NCBI RefSeq assembly: GCF_014694455.1
Contig: NZ_JAAUWT010000005.1
Location: 62,001-126,000, forward strand
Direction: 5' to 3'
Length of the DNA stretch: 64,000 nt
DNA from: Vibrio sp. S9_S30
GTDB lineage: Bacteria > Pseudomonadota > Gammaproteobacteria > Enterobacterales > Vibrionaceae
In this document: positions 45,327 to 55,514 of the stretch, in pieces
How the letters are laid out: each line of letters begins with the position of its first letter
How positions within the stretch are numbered: the first letter of the stretch is position 1
Translations under genes and position numbers: made by a program
Notes under the pieces: model-generated
The model's input: only the letters and a program-made list of their open reading frames with translations
Told to the model about the DNA's origin: nothing
Database searches by the model: none

Positions 45327-47933
45327 ATGGCTCAAAGCCCTCAAGCAAAATATCGTAAAGACTATCAGTCTCCTGACTTTACTATCACTCACGTAGACCT
45401 GACTTTCGATTTGCACGATACAGCGAGCATTATCACGGCTGTATCAACAGTGAAAAAACTAAAGGAGAGTACAACGCTGTTTCTTGATGGTGATGAGTTA
45501 GCGCTACTTGCTGTAAAAGTTGATGATGAAGATTGGACTGACTACCAAGAAGTGGAGGGTGGTCTAGAAATCAGAGGGTTAACTAAAGATTTCGAATTAA
45601 CCATTCAAACACAAGTTAACCCTTCGACCAACACGGCGTTGGAAGGGTTATACAAATCGGGAGATGGCTTTTGCACCCAGTGTGAAGCAGAGGGATTTCG
45701 TCGAATTACTTACTACATGGATCGCCCTGATGTATTGGCGATTTTTACAACGACAGTTATCGCAGAAGAATCTAAGAATACCTTTCTACTAAGCAACGGT
45801 AACCGCGTTGATGAGGGTAAGCTTGAAAATGGTCGTCATTGGGTGAAATGGAATGATCCACACCCGAAACCTGCTTACCTATTTGCTGTCGTCGCGGGTG
45901 ATTTTGACGTACTGCGTGATAAATACGTAACGGCATCTGGTCGAAAGGTCGATTTAGAAATTTATGTCGATAGAGGAAATCTTGATCGTGCACCGTTTGC
46001 AATGACGTCATTGATTAATTCAATGAAATGGGATGAAGAGCGATTTGGTCTAGAATATGACCTCGATATTTATATGATCGTAGCCGTTGATTTCTTCAAC
46101 ATGGGGGCGATGGAAAATAAAGGGCTTAATGTATTTAATTCTAAATACGTACTTGCAAACAGTGAAACTGCGACAGATGACGATTATCTCGGTATTGAAG
46201 CGGTTATTGGACATGAATATTTCCACAACTGGACTGGCAACCGAGTCACTTGTCGAGATTGGTTCCAATTAAGCCTAAAAGAAGGTCTAACGGTATTCCG
46301 TGATCAAGAATTCTCTTCGGATCTTGGTTCTCGTGCCGTAAACCGAATTAATAACGTAAGAGTCATTCGCGGACCACAGTTTGCGGAAGATGCCAGCCCA
46401 ATGTCTCATCCTATCCGTCCAGATAAAGTGATAGAAATGAATAACTTCTATACCCTAACGGTATACGAAAAGGGGAGTGAAGTTATACGAATGATGCATA
46501 CGCTTCTTGGTGAAGAAAAATTCCAGCAAGGTATGAAGCTTTATTTTGAACGCCATGATGGTACAGCGGCAACATGTGAAGACTTTGTATCAGCGATGGA
46601 AGACGCTTCTGGAGTTGACTTGAAACACTTCCGTTTATGGTATAGCCAATCAGGCACACCAACGGTTGAAGCGACAACCGAATTCGATCAAGAGGCGAGT
46701 ACATTTTCGCTAACATTGAAACAGCAAACGCCGCCAACCCTTGAACAATCAGAGAAGCAAGCGCTGCATATTCCATTTGACGTCGAGCTGTATGCACAGA
46801 ATGGTCGCGTTATTGAGTTACGGTGTAACTCTGAAAAAGTCAGCAATGTCCTTGATTTTACCCAAGATGAACAAACTTTTGTTTTCGAAAATGTTACTGA
46901 GCGTCCAATCATTTCTATGCTTCGTGAGTTTTCGGCGCCTGTTAAATTGAGCTATGAGTATTCAGATGAAGATTTGAAGTTTTTAATGGTAAACGCTCGT
47001 AATGATTTTGCTCGATGGGATGCCGGACAACTGCTTCTTGCTAAACACATTAAGCTAAATATTGCGCGTAAACAAAACAAAGAAAGTTTCGAGCTTCCGA
47101 AAGGGGTGATTGATGCGTTCAGAGGGGTATTGCTTGATGCTAACTTGGAACCTGCATTTATTGCAGAAGCGCTGAAAGTGCCAAGTGAAGTTGAAATAGC
47201 AGGGTGGTTTAAACCCGCAGACGTCGATGCAATTCGTTTTGTGAGAGAGTCGATTCGCCAAACATTTGCTCTTGAATTAGTGGATGAATTCAGTGCGACG
47301 TTCCACAGTAATAAACAGTCAGAGTATGTTGTTGAGCATGATGCCATTGGCAAGCGTTCGCTTAGAAATGTTTGCTTGGCATATTTAGCGTTAACGGACC
47401 AAGGGGATAACATTGTAAGGTCCGTTTACCGTGAAGCGAACAACATGACCGATACCATGGCGGCTCTGACGGCTGCAAACCTAGCACAATTGCCGTGTCG
47501 TTCAGAGTTAATGGCAAGCTTTAGTGATAAATGGAGCCATGATGGCTTGGTTATGGATAAGTGGTTTGCGCTTCAGGGGACTAACCCAGCAAGCAATGCT
47601 CTCGATATCATTCGTGAAACGATGTCTCATGCTGCATTTGATCTTAAAAACCCTAACCGAACTCGTAACCTAATTGGCACTTTCTTTGGTGGAAACCCAG
47701 TAAACTTCCACAATATAGATGGTCGTGGTTATGCCTTTGCCGGAGAGATCCTAGTCCAAATGAATGAATGTAACCCGCAAGTTGCTTCTCGTTTGATTGA
47801 CCCTCTTCTTAAGTACCGAAATTACGATGAAAGTCGACAGGCGATGATGCGTCAAGAGTTAGAAAAACTGTCCAATCTCGACAATCTGGTCAAAGATCTC
47901 TATGAAAAAGTAACAAAAGCGTTAGAATCTTAA
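45327..47933 (+). CDS. pepN: Aminopeptidase N (M1 family)
   Basis: An 868-residue cytosolic zinc aminopeptidase (E. coli PepN 870). The exopeptidase motif GAMENKG lies near residue 257 and the zinc site HEYFHNWTGNRVTCRDWFQL, with the third ligand Glu in LSLKEGLT, near residue 295. It removes N-terminal residues in the last steps of protein breakdown. A good AAAAGGA site precedes the ATG. A hairpin terminator follows immediately, overlapping the leader of the next gene. Confidence 0.96.
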   Translation: MAQSPQAKYRKDYQSPDFTITHVDLTFDLHDTASIITAVSTVKKLKESTTLFLDGDELALLAVKVDDEDWTDYQEVEGGLEIRGLTKDFELTIQTQVNPSTNTALEGLYKSGDGFCTQCEAEGFRRITYYMDRPDVLAIFTTTVIAEESKNTFLLSNGNRVDEGKLENGRHWVKWNDPHPKPAYLFAVVAGDFDVLRDKYVTASGRKVDLEIYVDRGNLDRAPFAMTSLINSMKWDEERFGLEYDLDIYMIVAVDFFNMGAMENKGLNVFNSKYVLANSETATDDDYLGIEAVIGHEYFHNWTGNRVTCRDWFQLSLKEGLTVFRDQEFSSDLGSRAVNRINNVRVIRGPQFAEDASPMSHPIRPDKVIEMNNFYTLTVYEKGSEVIRMMHTLLGEEKFQQGMKLYFERHDGTAATCEDFVSAMEDASGVDLKHFRLWYSQSGTPTVEATTEFDQEASTFSLTLKQQTPPTLEQSEKQALHIPFDVELYAQNGRVIELRCNSEKVSNVLDFTQDEQTFVFENVTERPIISMLREFSAPVKLSYEYSDEDLKFLMVNARNDFARWDAGQLLLAKHIKLNIARKQNKESFELPKGVIDAFRGVLLDANLEPAFIAEALKVPSEVEIAGWFKPADVDAIRFVRESIRQTFALELVDEFSATFHSNKQSEYVVEHDAIGKRSLRNVCLAYLALTDQGDNIVRSVYREANNMTDTMAALTAANLAQLPCRSELMASFSDKWSHDGLVMDKWFALQGTNPASNALDIIRETMSHAAFDLKNPNRTRNLIGTFFGGNPVNFHNIDGRGYAFAGEILVQMNECNPQVASRLIDPLLKYRNYDESRQAMMRQELEKLSNLDNLVKDLYEKVTKALES

Positions 47934-47958
47934 AAAAGGCTGACTAGCGAATGAAGAT

Positions 47959-47985
47959 AAGTGGCAGTTTTTACTGCCACTTTTG
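47959..47985 (+). terminator. Terminator of pepN, abutting the next gene
   Basis: AAGTGGCAG (47959-47967) pairs perfectly with CTGCCACTT (47974-47982) over TTTTTA, followed by TTGTT. The next start codon lies only 9 bases beyond the stem. Confidence 0.88.
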
Positions 47986-47991
47986 TTACCC

Positions 47992-48210
47992 ATGAATCAA
48001 TACTACTTTTCTCTCAATATTACCTATCAAGAATTTCTCAGCCACTATTCAGGAGTGGCGAGCACAGTCATTGTCTGCACAGACCAAGGTTTAAAAATTC
48101 AATTACCTGCATCTCGTTTCAGACCCTTTCTTAGTCAAATTGGTGTAAAAGGGCGTTTTAGGCTAACAACTGACCAGAATAATAAATTTCTAAAGTTGGA
48201 AGTTCTGTGA
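47992..48210 (+). CDS. DUF2835 family small protein
   Basis: A 72-residue protein of the DUF2835 family, common after pepN in vibrios and relatives: start MNQYYFSLNITYQEFLSHY, then a central IVCTDQGLKIQLPASRFRPF and closing FRLTTDQNNKFLKLEVL. The predicted fold is small and beta-rich, and the function is not known. I use the ATG at 47992; there is no purine-rich ribosome site, and the pepN terminator stem ends 9 bases upstream. Confidence 0.8.
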   Translation: MNQYYFSLNITYQEFLSHYSGVASTVIVCTDQGLKIQLPASRFRPFLSQIGVKGRFRLTTDQNNKFLKLEVL

Positions 48211-48408
48211 ACGTGTGAGTTTTCAGAGGTTTAAATAGGTACCTTAATCACAGATTCAAACTTTTTTCCCCATCCTCCCGTAATTCATTTAACCTTTTAT
48301 CAATATTGCTTTTACAATATAGATAAGCCTGTTTTTCTAGTCAGGTTAAGGCATTACCAAGTTGCATTAAGCAGCACCCTACAAAAATTCTAAGATTGGA
48401 GTGTTAAT

Positions 48409-51400
48409 ATGGCCGCGCGAGAAAATGTTGTGCCGGTTCTTCTTGAAAAAGTGTACAAACTGATTCAAGACAAACTCGAGCTTGCCCACCAACCTTTAGT
48501 AACAAAACTTGCTCAGCATTTGTTTAGTACCATTGGTCAGGAAGACCTTGTACAAAGAAACGAGTCGGATCTCTATGGTGCTGTTGTCAGCTTATGGCAT
48601 CACATCAGCGAGAAACAACCCAATGAAATATCAGTAAGAGTATTTAACCCTACGGTAAGCCGACATGGATGGAAGTCTACCCACACGATCGTTGAAATCG
48701 TGGTACCTGATAGCCCCTTCCTCGTGGACTCGGTAAAGATGGCGCTTATGCGTCTGGATCTATCCAGCCACCTAATGCTCCATGGCCCCTCCCGAATCGC
48801 CCGCGATAAGAACAATAAAATCACAAGCGTAAGCGGAAAATCTGGCGACGACCTATCGCTTTTCCATATCGAAGTCGACATGTTGGCGGATAAAGCCAAA
48901 ATGTCGAATTTGAAAAACGAGATCGTATCCATTTTAACGGATACAGGGTTGGTTGTTTCTGACTGGAAGCCAATGGTTGCCAAGTTAAAGCAGGTGATCA
49001 AAGAAATTGAAGATCAGCGTGTCTCTCTCCCGTTGGAAAAGGAACGTGTTGATGAAACCATTGCATTTCTTAAGTGGTTAGGGGAACACAACTTTACCTT
49101 CATGGGGTATAAAGAATATGACTTGGTTGCAGTTGAAGGTGATCATGAGCTTCGTCCGACAGCCGAAAAAGGCTTAGGTATTTTCTCGGTAGCAAGCCGA
49201 GTCCGAAGTGTCAAGCTATCCGAGCTAGCGGATTCTGCTCGCTTGGAAGCCAAAAAACCTTACTTACTGATTGTGACTAAAGGTAATACCGCATCACACA
49301 TTCACCGCCCAGCTTATACCGATTACATTGGCATTAAGAAAATAGGTAAGAATGGTAAGGTGATTGGAGAGCATCGTTTCACTGGTCTTTACACCTCAAC
49401 AGTTTATAACCAGAGTGTATCCAGTATTCCGCTGATTCGTGATAAAGCAAATCGCATTCTTGAGTCCAGTGGTTATACGAAAGGTGCATACTCTTACAAA
49501 GCATTGCACAATATTCTAGAAAACTTCCCTCGAGATGAGTTGCTTCAAGCGACGGAAAAAGAATTGCTTCAAGTTGGTTCTGGTGTTGTTCAAATGCAAG
49601 ACCGAGATCTGCTTCGTTTGTTCGTTCGTAAAGACCCATTTGGTCGTTTCTTCAGTTGCATGGTGTATGTAACCAAAGAGCGTTATAACACTCAATTACG
49701 TCGTCAAACTCAGCGAATACTTGGCGATTATCTCAATTCCAATCAGGAAGTGGAATTTACCACCTTCTTCTCGGAAAGCCCATTGGCGAGAACTCATTAC
49801 ATTGTCCATGTGAAAAACAACAACATTGATGTAGATGTTAAAGAAATAGAGCAAAACCTTATGGAAGTATCTTCCTCTTGGGATGACCGACTACAAGAAG
49901 CGATCATTGCTAACCTTGGTGAAAGTACGGGTTTACCGTTATCGAAAGAATACCTTCGTGCTTTCCCTCGATCTTACAAAGAGGCGATGATGCCGGGTTC
50001 GGCTGTTGCAGACATTGAACGATTAGAAGCGCTTAAAGACGCGGAAGATCTGGGCATGCTTTTCTACCGACCTCAGGAGGAGCACCACGATTCGAAAGCC
50101 GTACACCTAAAATTGTACCATCGTGAGCAACCGATTCATTTGTCGGATGTACTCCCTATGTTGGAAAATTTGGGTTTGCGTGTCATTGGTGAAGCACCAT
50201 ACGAAGTGAGAAAGTCCAACGGCGTAACGTATTGGATCCTTGATTTCTCGATGCTGTTGGGTGCGACTGTATCGGTGGACTTACGTGAAGCGCAAGAGCG
50301 TTTCCAACATGCTTTCGCTGATATATGGTCGGGCAAGTTAGAGAGCGACGGGTTTAACCGGTTAGTGCTTGGTGCGGGTCTATCGGGACGTGAAGTCACG
50401 ATACTTCGAAGTTACGCTCGATATATGCGTCAGGTTGGTTTCCCATTCAGTCAAAATTACATTGAAGAAACGTTATCGCATCATCCCGACATTGCGAAAG
50501 GATTGGTCGATCTATTTAGCAAACGTTTTGATCCTAAATTTAAAGGTGTAAAAAAGAGTCAGACAGATTTGGTCAATAAGATCAAAGAGCAATTAGAGGC
50601 AGTAGAAAGCCTCGATGATGATCGTATTATTCGCCGATACACCGATATGATTCTTGCCACACTTCGCACGAATTACTACCAGCTTGCACAAGACGGTCAG
50701 CCAAAGCCTTGGTTGGCGTTGAAACTCAAACCAACAGACATCCCTGAGATTCCTCAACCTGTGCCAGCGTTTGAAATTTTCGTTTACGCACCTGATATTG
50801 AGGGTGTCCATTTGCGAGGGGGCAAAGTTGCTCGTGGGGGCCTTCGCTGGTCCGATCGACAAGAAGATTTCCGTACAGAAATTTTGGGCTTGGTAAAAGC
50901 GCAGCAAGTTAAGAACACCGTTATTGTGCCAGTAGGGGCGAAAGGTGGCTTTGTTTGTAAGCGTCAACCGAATTTGACCACTCGTGATGAGATCTTAGCG
51001 GAAGGTCAACGTTGCTATAAGCAATTCATTCGCGCGTTGCTCGATGTTTCCGACAATATTGTGGACGGTAATATCTCTCATCCAGAGAACGTGGTACGCC
51101 ATGACGAAGATGATGCGTACTTGGTCGTCGCGGCTGATAAGGGCACAGCAACATTCTCGGATCTTGCAAACTCAGTGGCTGATGAATACAACTTCTGGCT
51201 TGGGGATGCATTTGCTTCTGGTGGTTCTAATGGGTATGACCACAAAGCAATGGGCATCACTGCAAAAGGTGGTTGGGAGTCGGTGAAACGCCATTTCCGT
51301 GAAATGGGCGTGAATTGTCAAACCACAGACTTTACCTGTATTGCTGTCGGAGATATGGCCGGTGACGTATTCGGTAACGGGATGCTGCTTTCTAAACACA

Positions 51401-53250
51401 TTCGATTGCAAGCCGCGTTCAACCACTTACACATTTTTATCGATCCAACACCAGATTCCGCCAAGAGCTGGAAAGAGCGTGATCGCTTATTCAAATTGCC
51501 GGGGTCAAGTTGGGAAGACTATGATGCGAAGTTGATTTCTAAGGGAGGGGGGATTTTCTCTCGTCGCGCGAAGTCGATCGACTTGACGCCAGAGATCCAA
51601 AAGATGCTCGGTACCAGAAAAAGCTCTATGGCACCCAATGATTTGATCAAAACGATCTTGCATATGGAAGTCGATTTGTTCTGGAATGGTGGTATTGGGA
51701 CATACGTTAAAGCGTCTACCGAAACACACACTGACGTGGGTGACCGCGCTAATGATGCATTGCGCATCGACGGCAAAGACATGAGAGCCAAAGTGGTTGG
51801 TGAAGGCGGTAATTTGGGTATGACCCAGCTAGGTCGTATTGAATACGCGTTGCGTGGTGGTCGAGTCAATACCGATTTTGTTGATAACGTGGGTGGCGTT
51901 GATTGTTCAGATAACGAAGTGAACATTAAGATCTTCCTGAATAGCTTGGTTGCAAATGGTGATCTGACGGTTAAACAAAGAAATCTTATTCTGGATAAGA
52001 TGGAAGATGAAGTGGGTGAAATCGTTCTAAAAGATGCCTACTGGCAATCTGAATCTATTTCAGTGAGTGAGCAACAAGGGTCTTCTTTGGTGAAAGAGCA
52101 AATTCGCTTTATTCATACAATGGAGCGTTCGGGGTATTTGGATCGTGTTTTAGAATACATTCCTGATGACGAAACATTACTAGAACGTGAAAAGAAAGGG
52201 CAGGCGTTGACACGTCCAGAACTTTCTGTACTGGTTGCATACGGTAAAATGGTGCTGAAAGAACAGTTGGTGAACGATGAAATCACAAATGATGCATTTC
52301 ACGCTCAACAATTGGTCAATTATTTCCCATCAGAGTTACGCCGTAACTATATGTCACAAATGAACACGCACCCTCTACGAGCAGAAATTATTGCCACATG
52401 CCTTGCAAACCAAATGGTTAACGAGATGGGCTGTAATTTCGTCACCCGTATGCAAGAAGAAACGGGTGCGACCGTTGTCGATATCGCAAATGCTTACTCT
52501 GCTGCTCGCGAGATCTTTGAGCTTGGTGGAATTATGAAGCAAATTCGAAGTTTCGATAACTCCGCTACGACGAGTGCTCAATATGATCTTATGTACTTTA
52601 TCCGACGGATTCTGCGTCGACTAAGTCGTTGGCTGTTGAGAAATCGTTCAAATAAGTCAACCGTCAATGAGCTTGTTGCTCTTTATCACGATGATGTACA
52701 AGCGGTAATGAAAGATCTAGATAACCTATTGGTTAAAGACGAAGTTCAGGAGCATAACGATCTCGCCGATCTTTGGATCGAACAGGGCATTGAGCGGCCA
52801 GTTGCGAATTACGTAGCTCGATTGTCGAGTCTGTATTCTGCACTGGATATATCTTCAGTCGCTCGTGAAGAAGGTAAAACGGTGAAAGAAGCGGCTAAGA
52901 TGTACTTCACATTAGGTGATCGTTTGTCTTTGCATTGGTTCCTTAAACAAATCAATCATCAAGCTGTAGAAAATAACTGGCAAGCCCTTGCTAGAGCGTC
53001 ATTCAGAGAAGATCTTGATTGGCAGCAGCGGGCGCTTACGGCACAGGTTCTTCACTGTTATTGCAGTGAAGGTAAGATGAATGTAGACAAAGCATTAGAC
53101 GACTGGATTGACAATAATCGCTCTTCTTTGGTTCGTTGGGAAAACATCCTTAACGAGTTTAAAGTGGGTTCAGTCCATGAATTTGCTAAATTTTCGGTCG
53201 CTCTGAGAGAATTAACCTTATTAAATTTGAATTGTGCTTCAAATGAGTAA
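48409..53250 (+). CDS. gdhB: Large NAD-specific glutamate dehydrogenase (about 180 kDa)
   Basis: A 1613-residue enzyme of the giant NAD-GDH class, which converts glutamate to 2-oxoglutarate and ammonia with NAD. The N-terminal third holds ACT-like regulatory segments (FNPTVSRHGWKSTHTIVEIV and others). The catalytic part lies at about residues 800-1180: GGLRWSDRQEDFRTEILGLV, then AQQVKNTVIVPVGAKGGFV, with the dinucleotide-binding region CIAVGDMAGDVFGNGMLLS. A long helical C-terminal domain follows. It starts at an ATG with a GGAG site. A short stem (ATATTG/CAATAT, 48303-48320) lies upstream. A terminator closes the unit. Confidence 0.96.
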   Translation: MAARENVVPVLLEKVYKLIQDKLELAHQPLVTKLAQHLFSTIGQEDLVQRNESDLYGAVVSLWHHISEKQPNEISVRVFNPTVSRHGWKSTHTIVEIVVPDSPFLVDSVKMALMRLDLSSHLMLHGPSRIARDKNNKITSVSGKSGDDLSLFHIEVDMLADKAKMSNLKNEIVSILTDTGLVVSDWKPMVAKLKQVIKEIEDQRVSLPLEKERVDETIAFLKWLGEHNFTFMGYKEYDLVAVEGDHELRPTAEKGLGIFSVASRVRSVKLSELADSARLEAKKPYLLIVTKGNTASHIHRPAYTDYIGIKKIGKNGKVIGEHRFTGLYTSTVYNQSVSSIPLIRDKANRILESSGYTKGAYSYKALHNILENFPRDELLQATEKELLQVGSGVVQMQDRDLLRLFVRKDPFGRFFSCMVYVTKERYNTQLRRQTQRILGDYLNSNQEVEFTTFFSESPLARTHYIVHVKNNNIDVDVKEIEQNLMEVSSSWDDRLQEAIIANLGESTGLPLSKEYLRAFPRSYKEAMMPGSAVADIERLEALKDAEDLGMLFYRPQEEHHDSKAVHLKLYHREQPIHLSDVLPMLENLGLRVIGEAPYEVRKSNGVTYWILDFSMLLGATVSVDLREAQERFQHAFADIWSGKLESDGFNRLVLGAGLSGREVTILRSYARYMRQVGFPFSQNYIEETLSHHPDIAKGLVDLFSKRFDPKFKGVKKSQTDLVNKIKEQLEAVESLDDDRIIRRYTDMILATLRTNYYQLAQDGQPKPWLALKLKPTDIPEIPQPVPAFEIFVYAPDIEGVHLRGGKVARGGLRWSDRQEDFRTEILGLVKAQQVKNTVIVPVGAKGGFVCKRQPNLTTRDEILAEGQRCYKQFIRALLDVSDNIVDGNISHPENVVRHDEDDAYLVVAADKGTATFSDLANSVADEYNFWLGDAFASGGSNGYDHKAMGITAKGGWESVKRHFREMGVNCQTTDFTCIAVGDMAGDVFGNGMLLSKHIRLQAAFNHLHIFIDPTPDSAKSWKERDRLFKLPGSSWEDYDAKLISKGGGIFSRRAKSIDLTPEIQKMLGTRKSSMAPNDLIKTILHMEVDLFWNGGIGTYVKASTETHTDVGDRANDALRIDGKDMRAKVVGEGGNLGMTQLGRIEYALRGGRVNTDFVDNVGGVDCSDNEVNIKIFLNSLVANGDLTVKQRNLILDKMEDEVGEIVLKDAYWQSESISVSEQQGSSLVKEQIRFIHTMERSGYLDRVLEYIPDDETLLEREKKGQALTRPELSVLVAYGKMVLKEQLVNDEITNDAFHAQQLVNYFPSELRRNYMSQMNTHPLRAEIIATCLANQMVNEMGCNFVTRMQEETGATVVDIANAYSAAREIFELGGIMKQIRSFDNSATTSAQYDLMYFIRRILRRLSRWLLRNRSNKSTVNELVALYHDDVQAVMKDLDNLLVKDEVQEHNDLADLWIEQGIERPVANYVARLSSLYSALDISSVAREEGKTVKEAAKMYFTLGDRLSLHWFLKQINHQAVENNWQALARASFREDLDWQQRALTAQVLHCYCSEGKMNVDKALDDWIDNNRSSLVRWENILNEFKVGSVHEFAKFSVALRELTLLNLNCASNE

Positions 53251-53257
53251 ATAATAC

Positions 53258-53284
53258 AGCCCCGTTTAACGGGGCTTTTTTCTT
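53258..53284 (+). terminator. Terminator of gdhB, immediately before pyrD
   Basis: AGCCCCGT (53258-53265) pairs with ACGGGGCT (53269-53276) over a tight TTA loop, followed by TTTTTTCTTT. The pyrD ribosome site begins right after. Confidence 0.9.
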
Positions 53285-53295
53285 TCGGAGGCACA

Positions 53296-54306
53296 ATGCT
53301 TTACCGTCTAGCCAGAACTGGCTTTTTTCAACTCGATGCCGAAAAGGCACACGATCTCGCAATAGAAAACTTCAAACGTTTCAACGGCACACCTCTCGAT
53401 CTCTTCTATCGTCAGCAACTTCCACATCGACCAGTCGAATGCATGGGTCTTACGTTTAAAAATCCAGTCGGTTTAGCGGCTGGTTTGGATAAAAACGGTG
53501 AGTGTATCGATGCGTTTGGTGCCATGGGTTTTGGGTTTGTCGAAGTAGGGACTGTTACACCCAAACCTCAACCGGGTAACGACAAACCTCGTTTGTTCCG
53601 TTTGGTCGAAGCTGAAGGCATCATTAACCGCATGGGCTTTAACAACCTTGGTGTGGATCACCTTGTCGAAAACGTAAAAAAATCGACTTATGATGGCATC
53701 ATTGGAATTAACATTGGTAAGAACAAAGACACTCCAATTGAAAAGGGAAGTGAAGACTACCTGATCTGTATGGAAAAAGTTTACCAATATGCGGGTTATA
53801 TTGCGGTGAACATTTCGTCTCCAAACACGCCGGGGCTTCGTTCGCTTCAGTATGGTGAAGCACTTGACGAATTATTGTCTGAGTTGAAATCCAAGCAAGC
53901 TGAACTTGAAGTTAAACACGGCAAATACGTTCCACTCGCATTGAAGATTGCACCTGATCTCAGTGATGATGAAATCGTTCAGATATGCGATTCATTGGTC
54001 AAAAACAAAATTGATGGCGTAATCGCAACTAACACAACGTTAGATCGCACGATTGTTGAAGGAATGAAAAACGCTAACGAAGCGGGTGGGTTAAGTGGTC
54101 GACCACTTCAATCACGAAGCACTGAAGTCGTTCGCAAACTTTATGAAGAGCTAGGCGACAAATTACCCATCATTGGGGTTGGTGGTATTGATTCATATGT
54201 TGCCGCAAAAGAAAAAATGATGGCAGGTGCTAAGTTAGTTCAAGTGTATTCAGGTTTTATTTACAAAGGTCCTGGTTTGGTCAGAGATATTGTAAAAAAC
54301 CTATAA
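53296..54306 (+). CDS. pyrD: Dihydroorotate dehydrogenase, quinone-dependent (class 2)
   Basis: A 336-residue membrane-associated flavoprotein, the same length as in E. coli. It oxidises dihydroorotate to orotate in pyrimidine synthesis and passes electrons to quinone. The N-terminal helical part [20 protein letters not shown] is the membrane-docking segment of class 2. The FMN and substrate motifs include [18 protein letters not shown], the catalytic Ser in [11 protein letters not shown], and [14 protein letters not shown] site precedes the ATG. Only 45 bases separate it from gdhB and they hold a terminator, so its own promoter must lie inside gdhB or it depends on read-through. Confidence 0.96.
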   Translation: MLYRLARTGFFQLDAEKAHDLAIENFKRFNGTPLDLFYRQQLPHRPVECMGLTFKNPVGLAAGLDKNGECIDAFGAMGFGFVEVGTVTPKPQPGNDKPRLFRLVEAEGIINRMGFNNLGVDHLVENVKKSTYDGIIGINIGKNKDTPIEKGSEDYLICMEKVYQYAGYIAVNISSPNTPGLRSLQYGEALDELLSELKSKQAELEVKHGKYVPLALKIAPDLSDDEIVQICDSLVKNKIDGVIATNTTLDRTIVEGMKNANEAGGLSGRPLQSRSTEVVRKLYEELGDKLPIIGVGGIDSYVAAKEKMMAGAKLVQVYSGFIYKGPGLVRDIVKNL

Positions 54307-54343
54307 ATTATGTTCTGAAAATCACATCATATTCACAAAAACG

Positions 54344-54369
54344 AAAGGGGACTTTTCCCCTTTTTTTTT
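54344..54369 (+). terminator. Terminator of pyrD
   Basis: AAAGGGGA (54344-54351) pairs with TCCCCTTT (54356-54363) over CTTT, followed by a run of T to 54369. Confidence 0.92.
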
Positions 54370-54464
54370 GTCGATCGCTTTGTAGAATAAATGAGTAAGT
54401 GGATTTTGGTTCAGTGAATTGACGGCTAATTTACTGATCACTATGAAGATTGAAGAGACGGAAC

Positions 54465-55007
54465 ATGTTGAAACCAAGCGACAACTGGAAGTGGTACTTT
54501 GATAAAGAAGTAAGCGCCCTAGTATTAGGGCTTGATGAAGGCATGGCTTTTAAAGTAGAAATTCCTCAAAAGTTTTTAGTGGATTGCGCATTCAAAGATA
54601 GCGAGTTTTCTGTCGATGATGCATCCGCATTCCAGCAATTTAAGGAATCCATACAAACTCTTCCTCTTACTGAGCCAAGACAGGCTCAACTTGTACTCAA
54701 TTGTGTTGCCACACACCGTTATCATAAGCCAGTCCAACCTAAAAGTTGGTTCTTTGACCATCAGGGCGAAGGGCATAACCCCGTGCAAGGTGAATTGGTT
54801 TATCTAAAGAATGAGCTAAATAGCGGCTTGTTCGTTGTTGTTGAAGTGTGCGATAACGCCAGCGTATGTACATCAGTGGAGTTAGAAGGTTTTCAACTTA
54901 CTGCATCAAAATCCCTCAGTTTTTGTCAGTCTGTCAAAGTGATGCATGATCGTATTGCTAGGGCAGAAGCATTTGACAACTATGCGCCGATAGCTCTGGT
55001 AGGCTAG
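54465..55007 (+). CDS. zapC: Cell division protein ZapC
   Basis: A 180-residue cytosolic FtsZ-binding protein that bundles FtsZ filaments at mid-cell; the length equals E. coli ZapC. The N-terminal LKPSDNWKWYFD and the following LVLGLDEGMAFKVEIP, and later VEVCDNASVCTSVELEGFQL, match the family. I use the ATG at 54465; a TTG at 54450 is in frame but the family start is MLKPS. The pyrD-zapC order is kept from E. coli. A strong terminator follows. Confidence 0.9.
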   Translation: MLKPSDNWKWYFDKEVSALVLGLDEGMAFKVEIPQKFLVDCAFKDSEFSVDDASAFQQFKESIQTLPLTEPRQAQLVLNCVATHRYHKPVQPKSWFFDHQGEGHNPVQGELVYLKNELNSGLFVVVEVCDNASVCTSVELEGFQLTASKSLSFCQSVKVMHDRIARAEAFDNYAPIALVG

Positions 55008-55042
55008 TAAGCGTTTTTACACCCTAATGAAATCGTTCCTTC

Positions 55043-55074
55043 GAGCTGTTGGCATCGCCAATAGCTCTTTTTTT
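55043..55074 (+). terminator. Terminator of zapC
   Basis: GAGCTGTTGGC (55043-55053) pairs with GCCAATAGCTC (55057-55067) over ATC, with one G-U pair, followed by seven T. Confidence 0.92.
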
Positions 55075-55514
55075 GTCTCCAAACCATCAAACTATCTTGC
55101 ATTTATTTATCTCATCCCGCTATCGCCAATATCAGTTATGAGAAATTTGAGCGTCGTCATATAAAAAGTGTACTTATTTGAACGGCAGCTTTTACACAAA
55201 TTCCTGCTCCTGAAGCAAAAAAATTCCCGTTTTAGCCTCAAATGAGGCTTTATTACCGCCAATATTTCAGTCTGGTATATACCAAATTTAGATTGAATAA
55301 GTATGCACTATCGCTTTAAGTCCTTTAAAAGCGTCACAAATATTGTCACTAAGTACTTACTGACCAAATGGGGAGCCATTTCTTGAGAGGAACGAAAAAA
55401 TCGATTGAAAATTGTTCACTTAGACTGTTGAGATTAATCTTTGGAAAGATTGGGTTCGGTTTGTGCTTCTCGCTCAGGTATAATCGAGCTCATTTTTGTT
55501 ACCAAAAGACCAGT
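55075..55514. other. 440-bp intergenic region before rlmL
   Basis: It contains no gene. It holds a hairpin AGCCTC/GAGGCT at 55234-55249 followed by TTTATT, and a perfect 12-base palindrome TGGTATATACCA at 55273-55284. The rlmL promoter -10 lies near its end. Confidence 0.65.
55479..55484 (+). promoter_or_regulatory. -10 element of the rlmL promoter
   Basis: A perfect TATAAT lies 31 bases before the rlmL start codon. A poor -35 match (TTCGGT) is 18 bases upstream. Confidence 0.45.

Noticed and set aside
55368..55514. Upstream extension of rlmL
   Set aside because: It passes through the promoter -10 element and does not match the family N-terminus.
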